NCBI RefSeq assembly: GCF_050947875.1
Contig: NW_027460346.1
Location: 3,166,000-3,229,999, forward strand
Length of the DNA stretch: 64,000 nucleotides
Direction: 5' to 3'
Origin: Dermacentor variabilis
Lineage: Eukaryota; Arthropoda; Arachnida; Ixodida; Ixodidae
In this document: positions 45,791 to 55,460 of the stretch, piece by piece
Position numbering within the stretch: the first letter of the stretch is position 1
Layout of the letters: the number at the start of each line of letters is the position of its first letter
The notes under the pieces: generated by a model
The model's input: the letters and a program-made list of their open reading frames with translations, nothing else
The model's database searches: none
Told to the model about the DNA's origin: nothing
Made by a program: the position numbers and the translations under genes

Positions 45791-48700
45791 TTAGGGGCTT
45801 CGACTTAAGCCATCGGCGTTACCGTTGAGACTCCCCTTTTTGTAACGCACCTCAAAGGAATATTGTTGCAAAGCGAGGCTCCAGCGCAGGAGGCGGCCAT
45901 TTTTGGGAGAGATGGTCTGCAGCCATTGGAGAGGGCAGTGATCCGTCTCAATGATAAACCTCGAGCCGGCTAGATAGCATGACAATTTCTGAACGGCCCA
46001 CACGAGACACGCACACTCTTTCTCGGTGGCGCTATACGCCTGCTCACGACTGGTCAGCTTACGACTAGCATACAGGACGGGGTGTTCTACTTCTCCATTT
46101 TCCCGTTGGCACAGTACAACGCCCATGCCTCGCTCACTAGCATCGCACTGAACAACGAACCCTTTTGTATAGTCTGGCGATCGTAGCACAGGCTGGCTTG
46201 TTAGGGCACTCTTTAGGGCGCTAAAAGCTCTTTCCTTTGTCTCGTCCCATACGACTGTTTGGGGCTCTGTTTTTCTTAGAGCATCCGTCAGGGGAGCCGC
46301 GATATCAGAGTACCTGGGGATGTACCTCTGATAGTAGCAGGCGACACCTAAGAACGACCGAATATCGGTCTTCGTGCGCGGTTGCGGGAAGTCTCGCACA
46401 GCGGCCACCTTTATTTCAGAGGGGCGGCGACGACCCCGACCAATCACGTGACCGAGGTAGACAACCTCGGCCTGTGCTAACTGGCACTTAGGAGCCTTGA
46501 CTGTCAAGCCCGCTTCGCGCAGGCGGGTTAGCACTGCCCGCAAGTGTGCCATATGCTCAGACCAGGAGGCGGAGAATATCGCTACGTCGTCTAAATACGG
46601 TAAAGCGAATTCTTGCTGTCCCCGCAACACTTTATCCATGAGGCTTGAAAAGCAGTATGGCGCGTTCTTCAAACCAAAACTCAACACTTTAGGACGGAAT
46701 GTTCCCATTGGTGAAATGAACGCCGCATACCTACTAGCCTCTTCTGTAAGTGGAACCTGCCAATAACCCCTGACAAGATCTAGGGTGGAAATAAACTGAG
46801 CGCTACTAACTTTCTCAAGGCGCTCCTCGATGTTAGGGATCGGATAAATTTGATCCTTAGTGATGGAATTAAGCCTGCGGTAGTCGACGCAAGGACGAGG
46901 TTCCTTGCCCGGTACCTCAACTAAAATCAAAGGGGAGGTATAATCACTCTCACCTGCCTCAATAACACCGAGCTGTAGCATTTTCTTTACCTCAGCCTCC
47001 ATAATATCGCTCTGGCGGGGTGACACCCGGTACGCCTTGGATCGTACTGGCTCTGGGGAGGTAAGTTCTATGTCATGAGTAAGGACAGAAGTCCTACCAG
47101 GCCTCTCAGAGAACAGACCTTGAAACTCTTGTAAGAGCTGGTGTAGTTCGGTTTTCTGCTCAGGCGACAGCGGTGCTTTACTGATAAGGTCACTAATGAC
47201 TTGACCGGTGTCTTCCCTGTTCGTCACTGAGCCTAGTCCCGGAAGCTCGACCGGAAGCTCTTCAGGAACGTTTACCATCATGCACACTACTGCTTCCCTT
47301 TGTTTATAGGGTTTGAGCAGATTACAGTGGTAAACTTGCTGTGCTTTCCGCTTTCCTGGCAGACTCACCACGTAGTTAACGTCCGACAGTTTCTGAACAA
47401 TTCGTGCTGGGCCCTCCCACTGCACGTCTAGTTTGTTGTTTAGCGATGTGCGCAATATCATGACCTCATCGCCCACCTCAAAACGACGGGCCCTGGCGGT
47501 CCGATCATAATAAACCTTGGCCCTCTGCTGGGCCTTTGCCATTGCTTCACCTGACAACTCCTGTGCCCTTCTTAAGCGTTCGAGGAGCTTAAGCACGTAC
47601 TCCACCACGACTGGGTCGTCGCCCCTGCCTTCCCACGATTCTCGAAGCATGCGAAACGGAGATCGCAGCGAGCGACCGTACACCAGCTCAGCTGGCGAAA
47701 ACCCCGTAGCCGCATGCGGCGCGGTCCGTAATGCAAACATCACCCCAGGCAGACACAGCTCCGAGTCAGTTTGATGTTCAAAACACAATGCTCTCAACAC
47801 GCGCTTCATGACGGAGTGGAGCTTCTCAACGGAATTCGACTGTGGGTGGTACACTGGGCTGTGTAACAGCTTTACCCCACACCTTTCGAGAAAAGTTGTC
47901 GTCAAAGCGCTAGTAAACACTGTGCCCTGATCTGATTGGATTTCCGCAGGAAAACCAACTCGCGCAAATATGGACAGTAGTGCATTGACTATCTCAACTG
48001 AGCTGAGTTCTTTAAGCGGCACCGCTTCAGGGAACGTTGTCGCTGGGCAGATCACAGTCAAAATGTGTCTGTACCCCGTGGCTGTTACCGGCAGAGGTCC
48101 CACTGTATCAATAACGAGCCGTCTAAAAGGCTCCGTAATGATAGGTACCAATCTCAACGGCGCCCTCGATTTGTCCCCTGGTTTGCCCACCCGCTGACAG
48201 GTGTCACATGTCCTCACGAAATGGTCTGCGTCCCGAAAACACCCTGGCCAATAGTACTCTTGCAAGAGACGGTCCTTAGTTTTCTTAACTCCTAGGTGTC
48301 CGGACCACGAACCCCCATGCGACAAGCGCAACAGATCCTGACGATAGCATTGAGGAACGATCAGCTGATCGAACTCCACTCCTCTGCGGTCTAGATACTT
48401 CCGGTACAGGACTCCACCTCTTTCCACAAAACGCGCATTTTTCCTGGCGATACCTTCCTTGACAATGCAGCGTATGTTTTCTAGGCTGCCATCCTTTTTT
48501 TGCTCGGCTATCAAAGCCGACCGGCTGACTTTTAGCAACCTATCAAGTCCGTCTGACGTAGGCGCGATGAGCAAATCTGCAGATAGCTCTTCTAACTTTC
48601 CCTTATCGGGCATTTCCTCTCCAGTATCTGGCGCCTTCAACGCTACAGGCTCAATTTTATTCAGTTCGGGCGTGCTCTGAATATCGGCTTGCTGCGCCTC

Positions 48701-50269
48701 TGACCCTTTTTCATTGTTTGATAACGTCGGCCCCGCAACTACCGCCTTTGCAGCGAGCTCCCGAACCTTCGATCTGGTTAAGGCCTGAACGCTAGCCTCA
48801 CCAAACAAAAGCCCCTTCTCGCGCAGGAGGTGATCGGACCTGTTCGAAAATAGGTACGGGTACTGGGGGGGCAGCATAGATGACACTGCGGCCTCCGTCT
48901 CAAGCGCTCCGAATGGTCCTTCAATAAGCACTTTTGCTACGGGCAGACACACGCTATGAGCTTCCACGGCTTGCTTGATCCATGCGCACTCGCCCGTGAA
49001 CATATGGGGTTCTACGTAAGAGGGGTGAACTACATCCATTGTAGCTGCGGAATCGCGAAGCACTCGGCACTCTTTCCCGTTCACGAGGAGGTCTCGCATG
49101 TAAGGCTCGACAAGCTTCATGTTCTCGTCAGTGCTGCATATTGACAAAAACACAACTTTTGGTGTTGTTTCCGGACACTGCGCCGAAAAGTGACCCGGCT
49201 TCTGGCACGTATAACAAACGCGCGCTTGCCTCGTCTCGAACCGCTTTCTGCGTTCGGCTTTGGCTGCCGCCGTCTCCTTAGGTTCGGTCGCACTGCTTTC
49301 ACTCGCATCCGCACTACGTGTGTTCCCCTTTGCTCTCATGGGTGTGAACTTTGGCCTCTCAAACTTGGAGCCAAATTCACCCTTTTGACCGTCCTTAGCT
49401 CCGCGAGCCCGACGCGTCACAAACTCCTCGGCTAGCTCGGCGGCTTTAGCCACTGTACTAACGTCTGGCCTATCCAAGACCCAGTACCGCACGTTCTCCG
49501 GTAACCGACTATAAAACTGTTCTAGCCCGAAACACTGCAGAACTTTCTCGTGGTCACCAAACGCTTTCTCTTCTTTGAGCCACTCCTGCATGTTTGACAT
49601 AAGCCTGTACGCAAACTCTGTATATGACTCACTTTTGCCTTTCTCATTTTCCCGAAACTTCCGACGGAACGCCTCCGCTGACAGCCTGTACTTCTTTAGC
49701 AGACTCGATTTCACTTTGTCGAAATCCTCTGCCTCCTCTCTATTCAAGCGAGCGACTACGTCGGCCGCCTCGCCGGGTAACAAAGTGAGCAAGCGCTGTG
49801 GCCACGTTTCCCGAGAGAACCCCTGCTTCTCGCACGTTCGCTCAAAGTTAACCAGGAACAAACCAATGTCCTCTCCAAGCTTAAACGGCCGCATCAGGTC
49901 AGTCATTTTGAACAATACGCGTTCTCCTGCACCGTGTGCCTGACTTCCATTACGAGCGCGTTCCATCTCTACCTCGAGACGCTTCATTTCCAAAGCGTGT
50001 TGACGGTCGCGCTCTTGTTGCTCTCGCTCTTTCTGTTCTTTACGTTCGCGCTCTTCTTTCTCTTTCTGTTCTTTTCGTTCACGCTCCTGTCTTTTTGCCG
50101 TCTCCCTCTCCTCAATGGTCTCAAGGCATTCCGACAGCTCGTCATCCTCAGCTTCTAACTCAAGAATAGCCCTTAGCAGTTCTGGTTTTCTGAGTTTGTC
50201 TGAGACATCCAGACCCAACTCTCTTGCAAGCTCCAGCAATTTCGGTTTGCGCAACGACTTCAAATCCAT
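45791..50269 (-). CDS. gag-pol polyprotein, PR-IN-RT-RH order
   Basis: 1492 residues in one frame. Residues 1-38: SAP/Rho-N-like helices (MDLKSLRKPKLLELARELGL). 40-110: Glu/Lys/Arg-rich coiled coil. About 115-300: retrotransposon gag. 352-365: zinc knuckle CYTCQKPGHFSAQC. 405-415: protease with DSA at 406-408 in place of DTG. About 645-695: integrase zinc finger with His651, His658, Cys688 and Cys691. Integrase core Asp721, Asp780, Glu815. About 890-960: integrase C-terminal region. About 1080-1260: RT with Asp1164 and YLDD at 1225-1228. 1371-1490: RNase H with Asp1376, Glu1416, Asp1443 and Asp1486. The protein packages, copies and integrates the element. No internal stop or frameshift; all three polymerase/nuclease centres keep their key acidic residues. 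Integrase clearly precedes RT. Confidence 0.95.
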   Translation of the reverse strand: MDLKSLRKPKLLELARELGLDVSDKLRKPELLRAILELEAEDDELSECLETIEERETAKRQERERKEQKEKEERERKEQKEREQQERDRQHALEMKRLEVEMERARNGSQAHGAGERVLFKMTDLMRPFKLGEDIGLFLVNFERTCEKQGFSRETWPQRLLTLLPGEAADVVARLNREEAEDFDKVKSSLLKKYRLSAEAFRRKFRENEKGKSESYTEFAYRLMSNMQEWLKEEKAFGDHEKVLQCFGLEQFYSRLPENVRYWVLDRPDVSTVAKAAELAEEFVTRRARGAKDGQKGEFGSKFERPKFTPMRAKGNTRSADASESSATEPKETAAAKAERRKRFETRQARVCYTCQKPGHFSAQCPETTPKVVFLSICSTDENMKLVEPYMRDLLVNGKECRVLRDSAATMDVVHPSYVEPHMFTGECAWIKQAVEAHSVCLPVAKVLIEGPFGALETEAAVSSMLPPQYPYLFSNRSDHLLREKGLLFGEASVQALTRSKVRELAAKAVVAGPTLSNNEKGSEAQQADIQSTPELNKIEPVALKAPDTGEEMPDKGKLEELSADLLIAPTSDGLDRLLKVSRSALIAEQKKDGSLENIRCIVKEGIARKNARFVERGGVLYRKYLDRRGVEFDQLIVPQCYRQDLLRLSHGGSWSGHLGVKKTKDRLLQEYYWPGCFRDADHFVRTCDTCQRVGKPGDKSRAPLRLVPIITEPFRRLVIDTVGPLPVTATGYRHILTVICPATTFPEAVPLKELSSVEIVNALLSIFARVGFPAEIQSDQGTVFTSALTTTFLERCGVKLLHSPVYHPQSNSVEKLHSVMKRVLRALCFEHQTDSELCLPGVMFALRTAPHAATGFSPAELVYGRSLRSPFRMLRESWEGRGDDPVVVEYVLKLLERLRRAQELSGEAMAKAQQRAKVYYDRTARARRFEVGDEVMILRTSLNNKLDVQWEGPARIVQKLSDVNYVVSLPGKRKAQQVYHCNLLKPYKQREAVVCMMVNVPEELPVELPGLGSVTNREDTGQVISDLISKAPLSPEQKTELHQLLQEFQGLFSERPGRTSVLTHDIELTSPEPVRSKAYRVSPRQSDIMEAEVKKMLQLGVIEAGESDYTSPLILVEVPGKEPRPCVDYRRLNSITKDQIYPIPNIEERLEKVSSAQFISTLDLVRGYWQVPLTEEASRYAAFISPMGTFRPKVLSFGLKNAPYCFSSLMDKVLRGQQEFALPYLDDVAIFSASWSEHMAHLRAVLTRLREAGLTVKAPKCQLAQAEVVYLGHVIGRGRRRPSEIKVAAVRDFPQPRTKTDIRSFLGVACYYQRYIPRYSDIAAPLTDALRKTEPQTVVWDETKERAFSALKSALTSQPVLRSPDYTKGFVVQCDASERGMGVVLCQRENGEVEHPVLYASRKLTSREQAYSATEKECACLVWAVQKLSCYLAGSRFIIETDHCPLQWLQTISPKNGRLLRWSLALQQYSFEVRYKKGSLNGNADGLSRSP

Positions 50270-50560
50270 GGCTGCTCTGAATGCTGCTTTCTCTACTGCC
50301 TATTATTGTCTTGCCGCAAACTAACCCGGCAGCAACGACAACCACAATTACCAGCTCTGTTTCTGACACTAACAAAAGCCTGGCAAAGCTCAGAAGAAGA
50401 AAGTCCCGCACTCACCAAACCTCGCAGCCAAGAATTCAGCGCAGTCGTTCCGCTGCAGGCAACCAGTCATCACACAGGGCTCGTTGCACTGCTCCCGGAT
50501 GGTCGTTGAGCTGCTCAGCATACAGTCAACTGCATATCTTCGCTGCTGGCCTCCGTTGTC
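50270..50560 (-). other. 5' leader of the LTR retrotransposon
   Basis: About 290 bp between the primer-binding region and the gag start codon. This would hold any packaging signal; none can be recognised. Confidence 0.6.
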
Positions 50561-50582
50561 GCGATCTCACCGCTGGCAGACA
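50561..50582 (-). promoter_or_regulatory. Candidate primer-binding site (tRNA-Leu-like)
   Basis: The plus strand reads GATCTCACCGCTGGCAGACA, close to the 3' end of eukaryotic tRNA-Leu as I remember it (AATCCCACCGCTGCCACCA), directly inside the 5' LTR. The eight-base core CACCGCTG matches exactly. The outer bases do not match CCA perfectly, so priming efficiency is doubtful. Confidence 0.5.
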
Positions 50583-50584
50583 GT

Positions 50585-51286
50585 TGTTGCCTTCGCACCG
50601 CTGGCACGAGTTGTTGGGAACTCGGCGCTGACGCCCGTTGTTGCACCTGGGTCGCAAGCCCCAAGGGTAGCGTTGGCCTGGCGGCCTGGGGTACAACTGG
50701 AAGCATCCGAAGGTCCCGGCAAAGTATGAGTCGACTGGTAACAACAAAACAACTTGTTTATTCTAACATCGCAAAGAGTTGGCGGTCAGGTCGACCGAAG
50801 TAGAGAGACGGGAGTGCACGTTAATCAACAGAAGAAATCGGAGCCTCTTCTTGGCGTCCGGGGGCAGCTGCTTTTATACTCTCGCAGTTGAGGGCAAGAA
50901 GGAACCCCTCTATAGACGAGCACGTGACTGTGCCACTCGGGCACAATGGGATAAGGTGGCGCAGCCGTCGTGCCGGCGCCGCTGGTGCACAATGGGAGGA
51001 TAAGGTGGCTCACACGTCGTGTCGGCGCCGGTCAGACCCCCTCGCTTCACAGTTGGGGGGAGCTCCTCTCCCCGGCTGCCGCGCTTCGACAAGCGTGGGC
51101 ACCAACATGCACATACACACACACACGCACATGAAGACACGTGGCATTGGAACATGCCTGGACGCGCTTGGCAGGGAGGCGTAGCGGCGGCGCCGAACGG
51201 GCCAAAATGTCTGCCGCTTTGAACGAAGCCCCGGCGTCCGTTGCATCCGCGCCGGCTTTACCGCGCGTCGTAGGCGAAACGTAACA
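50585..51286 (-). repeat. 5' LTR (702 bp)
   Basis: Pairs with 44608-45309. It begins TGTTACGTTTCGCCTACGAC on the minus strand. TATAAAA lies at 50872-50878 and would drive the genomic transcript toward lower coordinates. A cap site about 25-30 bp downstream would be expected. Confidence 0.93.
50872..50878 (-). promoter_or_regulatory. TATA box of the 5' LTR
   Basis: GAGTATAAAAGCAGCTGCC on the minus strand, conserved in both LTRs. Confidence 0.65.
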
Positions 51287-51290
51287 CCCG

Positions 51291-51677
51291 CTGCAGTCTG
51301 AATGTGTCGGTGGAGAGACGAGCAGGGAGTGGAAGTATGTCACATGCTGTTAAGTACTGAAAGCATATCTAGCTTTTCTGGACACTTACCAGCTAGCGGC
51401 ACAAGTGGCGCAATTCTAAGCGTTCGTACGACGCCATGCTTCTCGCCTCGGAGGCCACTTCTCGGCAGCGCCCCTACATGGCGCAGCGCGTCCAGGAAGA
51501 AGCCAAGGAGGTTATATAAAACTTATGGAGCGGCAGTTCCTGCAGCCGCCTACGGAAGGAAGTGAAGTCACGGCGGCCATATTGCGAGAGTCTAAAGAGA
51601 GTCTAAATAGGCGGCCGCGGAATACGGGCAGCATTCGGTTGCATTCGTAGTTCCGCGATAAAAACTTACGAAACGTC
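51291..51677. other. No gene; weak similarity to the composite repeat
   Basis: The section 51405-51470 (CGCAATTCTAAGCGTTCG, CCATGCTTCTCGCCTCGGAG) resembles 29565-29640 in the composite repeat copy, which suggests an old fragment. Confidence 0.4.
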
Positions 51678-52604
51678 TTTATATGGCCCCTCACCAGGTT
51701 TGGCCATCTTGAGCTGACAAGCGCAGAGCATACATTGCACGATAACGATCGTGTCTGCGAAGTATTATATCGCTACGCGCCGCGTAAAGACCTGAAATTT
51801 CAAACCGAACGCCGTTTTTCCGTCTCCTCGCGGCCGCCGCGCTCCAAGCCGGACGGTGACGCAGTCGTGCCCCTGCGCCAGTCGTGTCCGCGGTGTAACG
51901 TCGCTCAGGGTGACACGTGACTTCGAGAATTATTCAAGACGACATCTGTTATCTGTGCGATTTGTTGCTTGAATTGACGAATTCAAATTTAGAGAAATAA
52001 TAACGGAATGTCTGCATGCTTTTTTTGTTTTACTTCGCACCGAAGCAAGAGAGATGTACTTCCGCTTCGTCTGCTTGTTTCCACGTTCGTGCGGTCACGT
52101 GCGCAGTTACCGAAACTATGCCATTTTCTACCGTGTTCCAGCGCCGTGATCATGCTCTGCGATCCGCTTGTTCTGCCTCAGTATTCGTGTAGCACTGAAT
52201 TATACCGCTAGTCATGTGTCCTTGTGCACAGCGCGCAAAATTGTACACTGCGCGAACGAGACAACAGCTCGCGCGCGACGCCGTCGGCGGAAATGCGTAA
52301 CGCCGAAAAAAAGAAAAATGAGGCAAAAAAAGCGAAGCCGGGGCCTGTGACGTATACGTCACGCGGTCCTCGAGGTCCGCTATTGGTGAACGCGGGGAAG
52401 GAATTTCGCTTGCGTAGGCTATACGGAGAGAGCGTGGAGAGAGCGTCTTGCTTGGCAGTGGAGCCCACCTGCTGAAATCATGGGTTCGCGGCACTGAAAT
52501 ATTTCTATCTCGGCTTCTAATGAGCCGGTTTGAAAATTTTTTGCGGCAGAAAGCTCCTGACGTATAACAAAATTTTCTATGGGGCCTGGTGAGAGGCCCT
52601 TTAA
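51678..52604. mobile_element. TIR element (MITE-like), 927 bp
   Basis: Left end TTTATATGGCCCCTCACCAG; the right end is its inverted counterpart, ATGGGGCCTGGTGAGAGGCC then CTTTAA. The inverted ends match over about 20 bp with a few differences. The interior carries no transposase frame. Target duplication not resolved. Confidence 0.65.
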
Positions 52605-54244
52605 GGTGTATATCATTTCACAACTGTGTGTTGTCGAATAAAAAATTCTGCATCCTGCTCTTGCCGCAGGCTTCGAGAAAAGCAGCCGGCGGGGCGCTTC
52701 GCCAATCACACTTGCTCGTATAGTGTTAAATTACGGTCGGCCTCTCGTGCGATGTGACTGCGTAATACTCACCGCTGATTACTCGCTGGTTGGCGAGACA
52801 GACACCTTTTGTAATCGCGCAATACACTTTTAATACACTTTCCACACGCAATATCTGAGCGTACTACGCGACCACAGTCTTCGTTTATTGGCTCGTTGTA
52901 TCTCGCGAGTGGCATTACATGACTGTGGACATGTGGAGAAGCTGCACTTTGTATTTTTTATCTGCTCCTGGAAATTCCAAAAAAGGCCCCTCACGCCATT
53001 GGAGACCCTATTCGCAGTAATTTATTAAGAGAATTTTAATTTTTGTACAAAACTGCCACGCATCTGGTTTTCTCAAGGAAGGCCCTCCAAATCACCCACT
53101 TAGCATCCTGAAACACGTGATATCTGTATACTAAATGCAGAGATTGTGTCATTGAACTTCACTGTGGACGCTCTCTCATAATTTATATACACCTAAAGAA
53201 ATACATGTCATTCATCCATCACGTCGAGAACATTTGTTAATGTAATATACGCGTTGCACTGGCCCGCTTGGAAGTATCCAGACAACGTAAACATATCAGT
53301 CACCAGTGCTACGCAAATGTAGGAATAGCAGAAAACACTTTTCAGTGACACTTAAACTTTTCAAAATGTATTTTGGTATGTTGGCAATGTAAACTGAGCT
53401 TGTAGTGAAACTCAATTTGTAGCTAATTACGTTCTGTGTCAATTGGCTTTAAATAACAGAAGTCTCAAAAGTAGTGCTACCAGTCTTCACAATGCGTTCG
53501 ATTACATTTCTGAGCGATGTGGTGTATCCTAAACATTACACAGCACTCTGCAATCTCGTATTTGGATTCGAGCACAGCCACTCTTATGTTGAAGTCATAA
53601 TACATCATAATATTTTGCTGCGCGAGTTGGTACGTATTTGCGAATTAAAAAGGAAACCTTTGTAGTGGATTTCAATTTCAATGCACTTTATTTACCGGAC
53701 AGTTCTCGCTGGCTGAGCGCTAGACTTCCAAACTTTTTTTTTTTTTGGTCATATATCGATCGATCTTTCGCGTGCACGCGTCTCACAGGTTTCCGTACAA
53801 ACACACGTATGCTGCGAGACACGTGCAAACCAAATGCGCAAACAAATGCAAATGCAAACAAATGCACGTGGAAAATGCGCACCGCACGTCATAATACCAC
53901 ATGCAGTGACGTGCCAGCGACTATACTTGACGCGTAAATTTCACCCGTCTACATACGAGCTTACTTCCTAACCGTTCCCCATTGAAGCAAGCGTACGCAC
54001 AACATCCAATCGTGAGCAAACAATGCCGGTTTATGCTAGCTGTAGCAGCCATCGTCGCCTTCCTCGGCCCCCTTTTATACATGGCACGTTCCGGCGCATG
54101 TGTCGCATGCCTCGTGCATGACGTCGTGCTCGCCGTAGGATCCCGTCCAGGTTGCCACGTTTGAGCCACCGAGGTTGGGTCCACTACGACAATGAGCAAG
54201 ACATCGAGCGACAGGCCTGGAACAGATGGCAGGAGCAGAAGCTG

Positions 54245-54245
<1 letters not shown>
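52605..54245. other. No supported gene
   Basis: AT-rich; a short AAATGC/AAACAAATGC-like tandem at about 53835-53865; frames up to 99 codons with no domain. Confidence 0.35.

Positions 54246-54342
<97 letters not shown>
54246..54342. repeat. (TTA)n microsatellite
   Basis: About 32 TTA units. Long open frames of Leu, Ile, Tyr or Asn across it are artefacts. Confidence 0.95.
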
Positions 54343-54458
54343 GGTGTACAACTTATAAGGACGACGAATGCCCGCCACGCTGGGCTACGACGGCTACGAC
54401 GGCTCGGGCTTTTGCAAAAGGGCGAGCAGCAAAAACGCCCTTGTACAATATGTATTGG

Positions 54459-54567
54459 GCGCACGTTAAGGAATCCCAGGTGGTCAAAACTGATCCCGAC
54501 GGAGTCGCCCATTACGGCGTGCATCATGATCGTGTCGCTGTTTTGGCCCGTAAAACCCCAGAATTTA
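54459..54567 (+). mobile_element. SINE 3' fragment (Ruka-related)
   Basis: GCGCACGTTAAGGAATCCCA, ATTACGGCGTGCATCATGAT, TTTTGGCCCGTAAAACCCCA then GAATTTA. This is the 3' half of a SINE without its tRNA-like head. Confidence 0.8.
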
Positions 54568-54593
54568 ACTTCATTTCTCTGTGACGTGGGAAC

Positions 54594-55424
54594 CAGGGGC
54601 CGTATAACGTAAAACTATTCCAATATGTTTTTATTCCAATCTCCTGGGCGTCAAATTTGCGTAACCGCCGACGCAAGCATCGGGCGGTCACCCGCAGGGT
54701 TTTCTGAACAAACCAATCAAATGCTCCCCTCGTTCATAGGAGGTCATTTTTGTTTGCTTGAAAAACGAATAACATTGCCTGCACTGAGCAGCTTGTCTTA
54801 TCTAATTGGCTCACAAGAGACGAGGAGCATGCTCAAGTGGAGACGGATTGGATAGGAGTTGGCAGAAAGAGGTCGTAAACGTGCCGAAAGTTACCGAAAA
54901 CGTTACATGGCCACGGAAAAAGTTTTATTACACGCAACTAAACCCATGCTCTCCGGCAGGGGCGAGTAGCAAGTGCCTGAGCGATCGGCGGCAGCTATCT
55001 TTTATTCCTTTCAGAAAGGGGCAGCCTGCATGCGGCTATTCAAAAGAAAATTCAGTTTTGTTCAGCATATTAATGAATCTTTAACGCGTACGCGTCACTT
55101 TGACGCGGTAGGTTTCTGCGGTCTTGTGACGTCGCGTGAGAGGCAGGTGAAGTGGATGCAGCCCGAAAACTTTTGGCCAATAGCCGCGGGCTAATGCCAA
55201 AAGGCGTCCAATTAGAAATAACTATTTTTATTTTGTTCTGTCAAACTATGCCTAATCAGTGTGTACACGTCATATCAGATGGGGAGCTATCGCGGTTTTC
55301 GTGACGTCGCGTGACAGGCAGGTGAAGTGGGGGTGGTTCAAAAAAGTTTTTGAGCAATCGCGGTGGGCTGATTCCAGAATTGGAATAGAAAAGTTTGGAA
55401 TAGTTTCACGTTATAGCGCCCCAG
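54594..55424. mobile_element. TIR element (MITE-like), complete, 831 bp
   Basis: Left end CAGGGGCCGTATAACGTAAA then ACTATTCCAA; the right end, inverted, reads CTGGGGCGCTATAACGTGAA then ACTATTCCAA. Ends match at most of 30 positions. The segment 1-471 is a second copy. The interior repeats GTGACGTCGCGTGA twice (about 55126 and 55300). No transposase frame, so it is non-autonomous. Confidence 0.8.
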
Positions 55425-55460
55425 GCTCCAAACCGTCCACCAGAACACTTCTGGTCGCAT

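Larger units (their letters stand above)
44604..51290 (-). mobile_element. Complete Ty3/gypsy-type LTR retrotransposon, IN before RT
   Basis: The 6.7-kb unit is bounded by 702-bp LTRs at 44608-45309 (3') and 50585-51286 (5') and by a 4-bp target duplication CCCG at 44604-44607 and 51287-51290. The LTRs run TGTTACG...CAACA on the minus strand and differ, by my eye count, at about a dozen positions plus two indels, which points to a fairly recent insertion. One uninterrupted gag-pol frame fills 45791-50269. There is no envelope frame. The pol order PR-IN-RT-RH is atypical for Ty3/gypsy. The structure looks complete and possibly active, although activity cannot be judged from one copy. Confidence 0.93.

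Noticed and set aside
49575..50169. Plus-strand frames up to 122 codons
   Set aside because: Antisense shadows of the intact gag-pol frame.
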